From: Selenomonadales bacterium | Lineage (GTDB): Bacteria; Bacillota; Negativicutes; Sporomusales; UBA7701 | Direction of reading: 5' to 3' | NCBI GenBank assembly: GCA_029976065.1 | Contig: JARKNV010000071.1 | Location: 1-64,000 of the forward strand | DNA length: 64,000 nucleotides | Shown: positions 21,848-29,875 of the stretch, in pieces | Layout: each line of letters starts with the position of its first letter | Position numbering within the stretch: the first letter of the stretch is position 1 | Translations under genes and position numbers: made by a program | Notes under the pieces: generated by a model | Told to the model about the DNA's origin: nothing | What the model saw: only the letters and a program-made list of their open reading frames with translations | Database searches by the model: none

Positions 21848-24441
21848 TACCTGCCGGCCTCCTGTTTGGCCTGGATTTGCAGCTTGTAGAGGATGTTCAG
21901 CGCCTCGAGCGGCGTGAGGGTCATGACGTCGAGGGACGCCAGCTCATCCGCGAGGCTGGAGGCAAACAGCGTCGGCTGCTCGGCCGCCGGCGCCGTGGCT
22001 GCCGCTTCGCCGGCCGCGGCGCGTACGTGCCGCTGGCCCTGCTCAAGTTCGGCCAGGATATCCTGGGCCCGTTCGACGATCTTCTTCGGCAGGCCGGCCA
22101 ACTGGGCGACGTGGATGCCGTAGCTCTTGTCGGCCCCGCCGGGGACGATGCGGCGCAGGAAGACGACGTCGTTGCCGCGTTCCTTGACAGCCACCGAATA
22201 ATTCTTGATCTTCCTGGCCGTCTCCTCAAGCTCGGTGAGCTCGTGGTAATGGGTGGCGAACAGCGTCTTGGCCCTGATCTTGTCCTTGCTGTATTCGATC
22301 ACGGCGCGAGCGATGCTCATGCCGTCGAAAGTGCTCGTGCCGCGGCCGATCTCGTCGAGGACGATGAGGCTGTCGGCGGTGGCGTGGCGGAGGATATGGG
22401 CCACCTCGTTCATCTCGACCATGAAGGTGCTCTGGCCGGTGGCCAGGTCGTCGCTCGCCCCCACCCGCGTAAAGATGCGGTCCACCGGGCATATCGACGC
22501 CTCGCGGGCCGGGATGAAGCTGCCGACCTGGGCGAGGAGAACGAGCAGCGCCACCTGGCGCATATAGGTCGATTTGCCGGCCATGTTCGGGCCGGTGATG
22601 ATCATGATTTCGCAGTCGCGGTGGTTGAGATCGGTGTCGTTGGGCACGAACAGCTCGCGCTTGAGCAGCTTCTCCACCACCGGGTGGCGGCCGTCGCGGA
22701 TGACGATCTCGCGGGCGGTGTTGAGGGCCGGGCGGGTATAGCCGCCGCGGATCGCCGCCTCGGCCAGCGAGGCCAGGGCGTCGAGCTCGGCCACCAGGCG
22801 GGCGGTGTTCTGGATCTCGCCGATGCGGGCCTTGACGTAGTCGCGGAGCTGGCAGAACAGGTGGTACTCGATGGCGACGATCTTCTCCTGGGCGCCGAGG
22901 ATTTTGATCTCGAACTCCTTCAGCTCGGGGGTTATGTAGCGCTCGGCGTTGGCGAGCGTCTGCTTGCGGGTGTAGGCGGGCGGCACGTTGGCGGCGTTGG
23001 CGTTCGTGATCTCGATGTAATAGCCGAACACCTTGTTGTAGCCGACCTTGAGCGATTTGATGCCCGTGGTCTCGCGCTCCCGCGCCTCCAGCTCCTGCAC
23101 GAACTGGCGGCTGTCCTTGGCCAGGGCGCGGAGCTCGTCCAGCTCCAGGTCGTAGCCGGCGCGGATCATGCCGCCCTCGCGCACGGCGAGGGGCGGGCTA
23201 TCGGTGACGGCGGCGGTGATCAGGTCGTGAACATCGCCGTGGGTGCCCAGGGCCAGGCCGGCGGCGGCCAGGCGCTTCGCCTCCAGCGGCGCGAGACCGG
23301 CTTTGAGCGCCGGCAGGACGGCCAGCGAGGCTTTGAGGGCGACAAGGTCGCGGGCATTGGCCGTGCCGACCTCGATGCGGGTGAGGATGCGCTCGAAATC
23401 GTAAATCTCCGCCAGCGCCTGCTGGAATTCCAGGCGGACGGCCTGCTTGGCGACCAGTTCGCCGATCGCGTCCTGGCGGGCGGCGATAGCAGCCGGATTG
23501 AGCAGCGGATACTCCAGCCACTTCTTCAGCAGACGGCCGCCCATGGCGGTCTTGGTATAATCGAGCACGGACAGCAGCGTATCCTTGCGGCTGCCGTCGC
23601 GCATGTTGGCGGTCACCTCCAGGTTGCGGAGGGTGGCGGCGTCCAGGGCCAGATATTCGCCGGCGTCGTATTTCGTCAGCCGGTTGAGGTGGGTAAGATC
23701 GCTCTTGACCGTCTGGTAAAGGTAGTTGAGCAGCATCGCCAGCGTCAGGACGGCGCCGGGAGAGGCCGGCAGGGCATCGTCGCCGAAGTGGCGGGCCGGC
23801 AGGCCGGCGACGGCGGCGTAATCGTCGACCGTCAGGTTGGTGTACGTGCAGCGGGGCAGCCGTCCGGCGGTGAACGCCTGGATGTCGGCTAACGAGCCAA
23901 TCTTGCCGGCGAGGACGATCTCGGCCGGGGCGAGGCGGAAAAGCTGGTCGCAGAGGTTGCCCGTCCGGTGTGGGCCGGCGAACTCGGCCCACACGCACTC
24001 GGCGGTCGAGACGTCGGCGGCCGCCAGGTAAACGGCGTCCTCCTCCTCATGGAGCAGGACAAGGAAATTGTTCCCCTTGTCGAGCATATTCTCGGTCAGC
24101 ACCGTACCGGGGGTGATGACGCGGATGACCTCGCGGCGGACGATGCCCTTGGCGAGACTGGGGTCTTCGACCTGCTCGCAGATGGCCACCCGGTAGCCCT
24201 TGTTGATGAGGCGGGCGATATAATTATCAGCGGCGTGGTAAGGCACGCCGCACATCGGCACCCGCTCGGCCATGCCGGCGTTGCGGCCGGTGAGAGTTAT
24301 CTCCAGCTCGCGCGCCGCCAGTTCGGCGTCGTCGAAAAACATCTCGTAGAAGTCGCCGAGCCGGAAAAAGAGGATGCTGTCGGGATGGCGGCGCTTTACT
24401 TCCCGGTACTGTTCCATCATCGGCGTGTAGGTGACTGACAT
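21847..24441 (-). CDS. mutS: DNA mismatch repair protein MutS
   Basis: An 864-residue mismatch sensor. The mismatch-reading Phe-x-Glu is in GDFYEMFFDDA near residue 30. Connector, lever and clamp domains occupy about 130-540. The ATPase has Walker A TGPNMAGKSTYMRQ, ASDDLATGQSTFMVEM, Walker B LIVLDEIGRGTST and the following ATHYHEL. The helix-turn-helix dimer region (LPKKIVERAQDIL) is at the C-terminus. Full length. Followed directly by mutL, and separated from miaB upstream by 219 bp holding an inverted-repeat element. Confidence 0.97.
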   Translation of the reverse strand: MSVTYTPMMEQYREVKRRHPDSILFFRLGDFYEMFFDDAELAARELEITLTGRNAGMAERVPMCGVPYHAADNYIARLINKGYRVAICEQVEDPSLAKGIVRREVIRVITPGTVLTENMLDKGNNFLVLLHEEEDAVYLAAADVSTAECVWAEFAGPHRTGNLCDQLFRLAPAEIVLAGKIGSLADIQAFTAGRLPRCTYTNLTVDDYAAVAGLPARHFGDDALPASPGAVLTLAMLLNYLYQTVKSDLTHLNRLTKYDAGEYLALDAATLRNLEVTANMRDGSRKDTLLSVLDYTKTAMGGRLLKKWLEYPLLNPAAIAARQDAIGELVAKQAVRLEFQQALAEIYDFERILTRIEVGTANARDLVALKASLAVLPALKAGLAPLEAKRLAAAGLALGTHGDVHDLITAAVTDSPPLAVREGGMIRAGYDLELDELRALAKDSRQFVQELEARERETTGIKSLKVGYNKVFGYYIEITNANAANVPPAYTRKQTLANAERYITPELKEFEIKILGAQEKIVAIEYHLFCQLRDYVKARIGEIQNTARLVAELDALASLAEAAIRGGYTRPALNTAREIVIRDGRHPVVEKLLKRELFVPNDTDLNHRDCEIMIITGPNMAGKSTYMRQVALLVLLAQVGSFIPAREASICPVDRIFTRVGASDDLATGQSTFMVEMNEVAHILRHATADSLIVLDEIGRGTSTFDGMSIARAVIEYSKDKIRAKTLFATHYHELTELEETARKIKNYSVAVKERGNDVVFLRRIVPGGADKSYGIHVAQLAGLPKKIVERAQDILAELEQGQRHVRAAAGEAAATAPAAEQPTLFASSLADELASLDVMTLTPLEALNILYKLQIQAKQEAGR

Positions 24442-24444
24442 GCG

Positions 24445-24640
24445 TTCTCTCCTCTACCCTATTACCGGCTGTTGATAAGCTTCGCCTAGCGGCGTTGCTC
24501 CTCAGAGCGCTTGCTAGCGTACATTCGAGTACGCTAGCAAGCGCTCGCACTCCTTCGGGTATAAGCGACCACAGCAACGCTAAAGCGTTGTGTGTCTGCT
24601 TATCCGGTGCGCCTTGCTATGCTCGCTTCTAAACAGCCTT
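24445..24640. repeat. intergenic inverted-repeat element, copy 1
   Basis: Fills the mutS-miaB gap. It is centred on a perfect 18-bp stem, 24505-24522 / 24529-24546, loop ATTCGA. Further paired arms are GCGTTGCT/AGCAACGC and GATAAGC/GCTTATC. Read on the minus strand it shares CGTACTCGAA, GTACGCTAGCAAGC, AAGGCGCACCG and AGCAGACACAC with copy 2 (37811-37965). No open frame with a ribosome site is seen in it. Confidence 0.75.
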
Positions 24641-24660
24641 AGCCTTAATAATTCAGGCGG

Positions 24661-25989
24661 TTATACGAGCGTGCCCTTCAGAACCCAGGTCTGGGCGGCG
24701 TCGATCGCCACCGTCACGAGATCGCCGGCTTTTTCGCCGCCGGTCCGGTCCCAAATGACGATCTTGTTGGTGCGGGTCCGCCCCATCATTTTATTCGCGT
24801 CGTTTTTGCTTTCCCCTTCCACCAGCACCTCGGCTTTCGTGCCGACAAGCCCGCGGTTGACCTCCAGGCTGATGCCGTTCTGGAGGTCCATGAGGCGCCT
24901 GAGGCGCTCTTTTTTCACCGGCAGAGGTATCTGGTCGGGCATAGCCGCGGCGGGCGTTCCGGAACGCTGGGAGTATAGGAAGGTATAAGCGGCGTCGAAG
25001 CGGACCTCGGCCATCAGCCCGAGCGTATCGGCGAACATCGCCTCGGTCTCCCCGGGGAAGCCGACAATGATATCGGTGGTCAGGCTGGCGCCGGGAACGG
25101 CGGTCCGGATAGAGGCCACGAGGCGGCGATAGTCGGCGGCCGTGTAGCCGCGGTTCATCGCCTTGAGCACCGCGTCGCTGCCGGCCTGGATGGGCAGATG
25201 GAAATGCTCGCAGACATGGCGGCTGTTTTTGACGGCGTCGATAACCCTGGCGTTCATATCGCGGGGGTGGGACGTCATGTAACGGATGCGGGCAATGCCG
25301 TCCACCGCATCCACGGCGGTCAGCAGGTCGGCGAAATCGGCGTGGTCCGCTTCGTCCTTGCCATAGGAATTGACGTTTTGACCGAGGAGCGTTATCTCGC
25401 GGACGCCCCGGGCGGCAAGCGCCGCCGCCTCGGCCACCACCTCGCCGAGCGGGCGGCTGCGCTCGCGGCCGCGCACATACGGAACGATGCAGTAAGTGCA
25501 GAAATTGTTGCAGCCGTACATGATCGGCAGCCAGGCGGCGATATTGTTCTTGCGCACGGTGGGCACATCCGACGCCAGGCGCTCGGCCTGGTCCCACACC
25601 GCCAGCACCCGGCCGCGGGACTGGTTGAGCTCGGTGATGATGTCGCCGAGCTGGTGGATATTATGGGTGCCGAGGACAAGGTCGATATGGGGGGCGCGCT
25701 TGAACAGCCTGTCCCTGTCCTTCTGCGCCATGCATCCGGCCACGCCGATGATGAGGTTGGGGTTCGCGGTCTTCAGGCGTTTCAGCTCGCCGATCTTGCC
25801 GTGGATCTTCTTCTCGGCGCTCTCGCGGACGCAGCAGGTATTGACCAGGATGACATCCGCCTCTTCCAGGCGGCCCGTCTCCTCGTACCCGAGGGCCTTG
25901 AGCTGGCCGGCCAGCCTTTCGCTGTCGTTCTCGTTCATCTGGCAGCCGTAGGTTATCGTATGGTACTTTTTCCCCTTGTCGTCGTTCAA
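24661..25989 (-). CDS. miaB: tRNA methylthiotransferase MiaB
   Basis: A 442-residue radical SAM enzyme that turns i6A37 into ms2i6A37 in tRNA. The N-terminal UPF0004 domain has YGCQMNENDSE and CCVRESAE. The radical SAM triad is in CNNFCTYCIVPYVRG. A TRAM RNA-binding domain closes the C-terminus (EVLVEGESKN). The frame runs upstream without stop, but the residues before 25989 are not conserved; a TTG at 25989 preceded by AGGAGTGATGACAGG is chosen, which gives the usual family length. Works after MiaA, encoded 5 kb away. Confidence 0.95.
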   Translation of the reverse strand: MNDDKGKKYHTITYGCQMNENDSERLAGQLKALGYEETGRLEEADVILVNTCCVRESAEKKIHGKIGELKRLKTANPNLIIGVAGCMAQKDRDRLFKRAPHIDLVLGTHNIHQLGDIITELNQSRGRVLAVWDQAERLASDVPTVRKNNIAAWLPIMYGCNNFCTYCIVPYVRGRERSRPLGEVVAEAAALAARGVREITLLGQNVNSYGKDEADHADFADLLTAVDAVDGIARIRYMTSHPRDMNARVIDAVKNSRHVCEHFHLPIQAGSDAVLKAMNRGYTAADYRRLVASIRTAVPGASLTTDIIVGFPGETEAMFADTLGLMAEVRFDAAYTFLYSQRSGTPAAAMPDQIPLPVKKERLRRLMDLQNGISLEVNRGLVGTKAEVLVEGESKNDANKMMGRTRTNKIVIWDRTGGEKAGDLVTVAIDAAQTWVLKGTLV

Positions 25990-26040
25990 CCTGTCATCAC
26001 TCCTGGGGCTATTATATCCTATATCTGGGCGGCAAAACAA

Positions 26041-26065
26041 GGAAGCCCCGGCGCGGCCGGGGCCA
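26041..26065 (-). terminator. GC-rich terminator after the gene at 26121-26483
   Basis: Stem GCCCCGG (26045-26051) / CCGGGGC (26057-26063); the minus strand continues TTCCTTGTTTTG. Confidence 0.6.
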
Positions 26066-26120
26066 GGGACTATCGGCGGATACAAAAGCCGCCCCCCTCA
26101 GGGCGCGGCCTGGGTCGCCG

Positions 26121-26483
26121 TCAGGAAAGCCGTTCGATGGCCCGTTCCAGCACGAAGAGTATGTCCGACCTGGCGGCATGGCGGATCTTCAGCTTGTTGA
26201 GCTGGCGGAGGACCGACTCCTTGGCCCGGTCGCGCGTGGGCATATTGACGACCTCGTCGGGGGCCTTCTCCCCCAGCTTGGCGAGGAGATCGATCTTCGC
26301 CCTGCTTGACAATTGGTTCGGCGGCAAATTGAAGAGGTGCTTCTCAAGATTCTTCTGGGCCGTCGGCAGGCTGCTGCCGAGATAAACGGCCGTGGTGCGG
26401 GGCGCCTTCTTCTCCTTGTCCCAGTAGGAGGCCACCAGGTATGCATAATACCGGTTGCTTAGTTTACGCCAGGTGATATACAT
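26121..26483 (-). CDS. hypothetical protein, resembles transposase N-terminal segment
   Basis: A 120-residue basic protein. The first 40 residues (RYYAYLVASYWDKEKK, TTAVYLGS) resemble the opening of IS1634/IS4-class transposases and of small Firmicute proteins with a Y-x-Y-L-V-x-S-Y-x-D pattern. The rest is helical, ending VLERAIERL. No catalytic DDE region follows, so it is either an independent small protein or a leftover N-terminus. It has its own promoter, GAGGTGA ribosome site and terminator, which argues for a functional gene. Confidence 0.6.
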   Translation of the reverse strand: MYITWRKLSNRYYAYLVASYWDKEKKAPRTTAVYLGSSLPTAQKNLEKHLFNLPPNQLSSRAKIDLLAKLGEKAPDEVVNMPTRDRAKESVLRQLNKLKIRHAARSDILFVLERAIERLS

Positions 26484-26545
26484 AGTGATAAGTCACCTCG
26501 TTTATAGACTTATGTTAGTTATAACATCAAAAATCATTATTACTA

Positions 26546-26574
26546 TGATAACATGCTTTGCTAAGAATTGACAA
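26546..26574 (-). promoter_or_regulatory. sigma-A-type promoter of the gene at 26121-26483
   Basis: -35 TTGTCA (26574-26569), 17-bp spacer, -10 TTATCA (26551-26546). A near-palindrome ATGTTAGTTATAACAT lies at 26512-26527 downstream of the start point and could be an operator. Confidence 0.5.
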
Positions 26575-26600
26575 ATAAATTTTCGGCTAAAAAGTTGTCG

Positions 26601-26632
26601 AAATATATTAAGAACCACCCGGCGGGTGGTTC
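26601..26632 (-). terminator. terminator of the TauE/SafE pair
   Basis: Stem GAACCACCC (26612-26620) / GGGTGGTTC (26624-26632); the minus strand continues TTAATATATTT. Confidence 0.85.
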
Positions 26633-26634
26633 GC

Positions 26635-27003
26635 TTACTTCTTCGGCTTGGCGGCGACCATGCGGATGCCGGTGTAGATGATGAACACCCCGAATAATTT
26701 CTTGAGGTCGCTGCCGGGAATATACTGGACGAAGTTGGCGGTGACGAGCGCGCCGCTGACTGCCCCGAGGGCCAGCAGTCCGGCCATGCGGTAGTCGACC
26801 AGCTTGTCCTTGTGGAAATGCCACAGGGCGACAAGCGCCGTGGGGATGATGACGAGCATCGAGATGCCCTGGGCGGTGTGCTGGGCGACGCCGAGGATGA
26901 AGACCATCAGCGGAACGAGGACGACGCCGCCGCCGATGCCGAGCAGGCCGCTCAAGACGCCGCCGACGAGGCCGATGGCCAGCGTGAGGAGAATAGCCGT
27001 CAT
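26635..27003 (-). CDS. half-size TauE/SafE permease, second subunit
   Basis: A 122-residue membrane protein with about four helices. It holds one TauE/SafE repeat: GGVLSGLLGIGGGVVLVP, QHTAQGISMLVIIPTALVA, and LKKLFGVFIIYTGIRMV. Full TauE/SafE exporters of sulfonates, sulfite or other anions are about 250 residues with two such repeats. The gene overlaps its partner upstream by four bases (ATGA), so two separate halves are probably made in equal amounts and pair in the membrane. The substrate is not known. Confidence 0.88.
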   Translation of the reverse strand: MTAILLTLAIGLVGGVLSGLLGIGGGVVLVPLMVFILGVAQHTAQGISMLVIIPTALVALWHFHKDKLVDYRMAGLLALGAVSGALVTANFVQYIPGSDLKKLFGVFIIYTGIRMVAAKPKK

Positions 27004-27356
27004 CCCAGCACCATCCTTGCTCCCGCCAAAATAAGCATAATGCCGAACAGCCGTTTGAGCTGGGCGGCGGGCAGTTTTTTCGCCAGGCGGGCGCCCAGGG
27101 TGGCGCCGATCATGCTGCCGACGACGAGGTTGATGGTGATGCCGAGGTCGACGTTGCCGTGCCAGCCGTAGATGAGGGCGCCGACTATGCCGGTCGGCAC
27201 GACCACCGCCAGGGACGTCGCCTGGGCGACATGCTGGGTGACGGCGAAATAAGTCACCATTATCGGCACCATGAAGACGCCGCCGCCGATGCCGAGCAGG
27301 CCGCTGAGGCCACCGACGGCGAGCCCCACGCCTACCAGTTTGAGCGATGGATTCAT
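27000..27356 (-). CDS. half-size TauE/SafE permease, first subunit
   Basis: A 118-residue membrane protein homologous to the product of the next gene: GGLSGLLGIGGGVFMVP, QHVAQATSLAVVVPTGIVG, LKRLFGIMLILAGARMV. Each copy has its own start, ribosome site and the complete repeat, so this is not a frameshifted single gene. It presumably forms a heterodimer with the 122-residue partner. Anion export is inferred from family. Confidence 0.88.
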   Translation of the reverse strand: MNPSLKLVGVGLAVGGLSGLLGIGGGVFMVPIMVTYFAVTQHVAQATSLAVVVPTGIVGALIYGWHGNVDLGITINLVVGSMIGATLGARLAKKLPAAQLKRLFGIMLILAGARMVLG

Positions 27357-27432
27357 CCTAAAGAGGCTCCCTTACCGTGGATTCGGCCAAGCGGCCGGGT
27401 GAACAGATGGTGGCTTATCAACGGCCGAGGCC

Positions 27433-27780
27433 TCAGTCGAGCATGGCCGGAAGGGCCCCTTCCTTAAAGCTCCGGTACTTATCGAAGGCTATGCGCAGGG
27501 CGGTGATAATCGCTTTCTTGGCGCTGCCTTGATAAACCTGGTCGACGAGGCGAACAAGAGGCTCGGGCCCGTTTTTGAGCGACTGGCCGATGAGGGTCTC
27601 GGCCACGTGCTTGCGAGCGACTTGGGTAGCGAGAGTGCAGTCGGCCTCGAGGATTGTTTCGGTTTCCATATCCACAAGGATAACAAGGCCGATAACCCGG
27701 TAAAGTTCGGTGGCGGTAATGCCGGTGGGCAATTTGGCGTAGCCCGAGAACAGCACCCTCCGCCCTATCGCTTTGGGCAA
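27433..27780 (-). CDS. DUF3870 domain protein
   Basis: A 115-residue predicted cytoplasmic protein of the DUF3870 family (VLFSGYAKLPTGITATELY, ILVDMETETILEADCTL, YQGSAKKAIITALRIAFDKYR). Function unknown. The family occurs in anaerobic Firmicutes. Here it follows the ATPase-Asp23 gene by 17 bp and may be co-transcribed. Confidence 0.8.
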   Translation of the reverse strand: MPKAIGRRVLFSGYAKLPTGITATELYRVIGLVILVDMETETILEADCTLATQVARKHVAETLIGQSLKNGPEPLVRLVDQVYQGSAKKAIITALRIAFDKYRSFKEGALPAMLD

Positions 27781-27797
27781 GAAACTCCCTCCTTTAT

Positions 27798-28628
27798 TTA
27801 ATCGATGCTTAAGCGCCGGACCTCGATGTTGACATCTTTGACCATCATGCCGGTCATGTATTCGACCATATTCTTGATCCGCTGCTGAGCGTCGACGAGA
27901 ATCTCCCGCAACGGCTGTCCATATTTAATAGTTACGTCCAAAGAGATGGAAATCCCTTTTTCCCGGTCCTGAGAATTTTTTATGCTGACCTGGCCGGTGC
28001 GGGTTATCGACAGATCGCTTGTCGCCACGTTGTCGACGATGGCGGCGATGGCGGCGTCGGCGATGAACAGCTTGCCGTAGTAGCTGAAGGTCGGGCGGAC
28101 GATCGATTTTTCGCCGAGCTTGCGCCGTTTCGCCGCGGACTGCGGCTTCTTGAAAAAAATCTCCAGCGGATCGATCAGATAACCCGAAAAATAAGGCTTC
28201 AGCTCGATGGTCGGCACGGGGATAATGTGCCGGCCCTCTTTCGCCCGGCTTTCGCGCGCTTTGGCGATCTCGTGCTTGCTGGCGATGTCCTCGATGTTGA
28301 TTACCTTGCTGACCGGCGGCAGCGCCAGAATGTCGACGATCTTGTTGACCATGTTGAGGGAAGTGCCGAGGATGAGCAGTCGTTCGGGATGGATTGCTTC
28401 TATGCCCTGGCGCACCTCGGCGGCGTGGTCCGGCTCCATGAAAATCGCCGTTTTGACGGCCCGGATCTTGCTGGGCTCCTTCTTGGCCGAACGGCCGGCG
28501 ATGATTTTGCTGTCCTTGATGAGCAGACCGTCGTCGATAATACCGTCAACATTATGGTCGTGGGCGACAATCAGCGCGCGGTGACTTTTACCCGTCCCGC
28601 TCGGACCTACTAACGCGATGACCTCCAT
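27798..28628 (-). CDS. P-loop NTPase fused to an Asp23/Gls24 domain
   Basis: A 276-residue protein. Residues 1-150 are a P-loop domain (Walker A LVGPSGTGKSHRA at the extreme N-terminus, then DGIIDDGLLIKD). A linker with KPYFSGYLIDPLEIFFKK follows. Residues 180-276 form an Asp23/Gls24 (YloU-like) domain, with VRPTFSYYGKLFIADAAI and ISLDVTIKYGQPLREI. Stand-alone Asp23 proteins are envelope-stress linked; the fusion suggests a nucleotide-driven switch acting on them, but no role is known. ATG; a terminator separates it from the coiled-coil gene upstream. Confidence 0.82.
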   Translation of the reverse strand: MEVIALVGPSGTGKSHRALIVAHDHNVDGIIDDGLLIKDSKIIAGRSAKKEPSKIRAVKTAIFMEPDHAAEVRQGIEAIHPERLLILGTSLNMVNKIVDILALPPVSKVINIEDIASKHEIAKARESRAKEGRHIIPVPTIELKPYFSGYLIDPLEIFFKKPQSAAKRRKLGEKSIVRPTFSYYGKLFIADAAIAAIVDNVATSDLSITRTGQVSIKNSQDREKGISISLDVTIKYGQPLREILVDAQQRIKNMVEYMTGMMVKDVNIEVRRLSID

Positions 28629-28673
28629 GAGACGGCCTCCTTAATAGGCTGGCAACATTAATTTGCCTGCTCA

Positions 28674-28703
28674 TAAATAAAAATAAACACCTTTGCAGGT
28701 GTT
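28674..28703 (-). terminator. terminator of the coiled-coil gene
   Basis: Stem AACACCT (28686-28692) / AGGTGTT (28697-28703), loop TTGC; the minus strand continues TATTTTTATTT. Confidence 0.85.
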
Positions 28704-28704
28704 G

Positions 28705-28998
28705 TCAAGTAAAAGTATTTCCTGTCCGATTCTTGCCGGCGGCCAGCAGGCGGAGCTCTTCCTCCAACTGCGTGATGCGGATGTTGCGGTGCATGATGGT
28801 CCGGGCGTAGCGGCAGTTGCTCTGCTGCAGCTTCTCGTTCTGGGTGGTCAGCTTGCCGAGTTGGTCGCGCTTCTCCTTCTCCAGGGTATCGATCAGATTC
28901 ATCAGCACCCTTCGGCTGATCCGCAGCGCTTCCACCTTGTCTTCCAACTCGCGGACGCGGGCCCGGAGCTCTTCAACGACGACGGTTTCCTCGACCAT
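28705..28998 (-). CDS. small coiled-coil protein
   Basis: A 97-residue protein almost entirely coiled coil: VEELRARVRELEDKVEAL, LMNLIDTLEKEKRDQLGKL and ITQLEEELRLLA show heptads. No catalytic or membrane segment. It is not recognised beyond structure; a dimeric or trimeric scaffold is likely. Good ATG start with GGGGGAGG upstream and a strong terminator after it. Confidence 0.65.
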   Translation of the reverse strand: MVEETVVVEELRARVRELEDKVEALRISRRVLMNLIDTLEKEKRDQLGKLTTQNEKLQQSNCRYARTIMHRNIRITQLEEELRLLAAGKNRTGNTFT

Positions 28999-29053
28999 AA
29001 AGCCTCCCCCTGTGCGCGTGCTTTATCGGCATTATATGCAGCGACGGCCTGTA

Positions 29054-29875
29054 TCATGCCTGGACAGGCCGGACGAGGAGGCGCCTGGCCAGAACGGCGG
29101 GAACGGTGAATTCGCCGAGCCTTTCCGGAAAGCGGCCGGGGATGCCGTGGTAATCGGAGCCGCCGGTCACCCTGAGACCGCGGGCGGCGGCCATTGCCAG
29201 ATACCGTGCCGTCGCCTCTTCGTCATGGCTGGGATGATAAACCTCGATGCCGTCCAGGTCGAGATCGAGCATGGCGCGGACGACGGCGTCGTCGCCCACC
29301 AGCCCGGGATGGGCCAGGACGGCGAGGCCGCCGGCGCTTTTGATCAGAGCCACGGTAGCGGCGGGGGTGAGTTTGTAATGAGGCACATAGCCGGGTTTGT
29401 CGTGATTGAGAACGGCGTCGAAAACAGCCGTCACGTCGGGGAAATAGCCCCCTTCGACAAGCGCGGCCGCTACGTGGGGCCGGCCAACCGAAGACGCGCC
29501 GCCGGCAATGGCGAGCACGCGGTCATAGCTTACCGGGTGACCGAGGGCGGCGAGCTTGGCGACCATCCGCGCGGCCCGGCTGCGCCGGTCTTCGGCGATA
29601 ATGCCGATCTGGCGCTTCAGTTCGGGATTATCGGGATCGAACAGGTAGCCGAGGATGTGGACCTCGCAATCCGGCAGGTCGGTGGAAAACTCTATGCCGG
29701 GAATGACGACCGGCCCGCCGGCCGGTTTGCCGGCCAGGGCAAGCAGACCGTCCAGCGTGTCGTGGTCGGTGATCGCCAGATAGCTCAGCCCGGCAAGGGT
29801 CGCCTGCTGCAATACCTCCTCCGGCGTGTAGCGCCCGTCGGAGGCGGTGGTATGCACGTGCAGATCGGCTACCAT
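29054..29875 (-). CDS. PHP-domain phosphoesterase
   Basis: A 273-residue metal-dependent phosphoesterase of the PHP family, like YciV/RNase AM, which removes 3'-phosphate from 3',5'-bisphosphonucleotides or trims 5' ends of RNA. Motif I is DLHVHTTASDGRYTPEE, motif II ITDHDTLDG, a metal ligand is in PGIEFST, and later ligands are in VLAHPG and GGSDYHG. The specific substrate is inferred from family. It overlaps the aminopeptidase gene by 7 bp and so is co-translated with it. Confidence 0.88.
   Translation of the reverse strand: MVADLHVHTTASDGRYTPEEVLQQATLAGLSYLAITDHDTLDGLLALAGKPAGGPVVIPGIEFSTDLPDCEVHILGYLFDPDNPELKRQIGIIAEDRRSRAARMVAKLAALGHPVSYDRVLAIAGGASSVGRPHVAAALVEGGYFPDVTAVFDAVLNHDKPGYVPHYKLTPAATVALIKSAGGLAVLAHPGLVGDDAVVRAMLDLDLDGIEVYHPSHDEEATARYLAMAAARGLRVTGGSDYHGIPGRFPERLGEFTVPAVLARRLLVRPVQA

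Noticed and set aside
21877..23892. 671-codon open frame opposite mutS
   Set aside because: Antisense shadow; no ribosome site or domain, and mutS is full length on the other strand.
24505..24546. Simple rho-independent terminator of miaB
   Set aside because: The 18-bp stem has no T-tract on either strand and belongs to a repeat shared with 37811-37965.
26635..27356. A single TauE/SafE gene broken by a frameshift
   Set aside because: Each half has its own start, ribosome site and complete repeat, and the overlap is a normal ATGA coupling.
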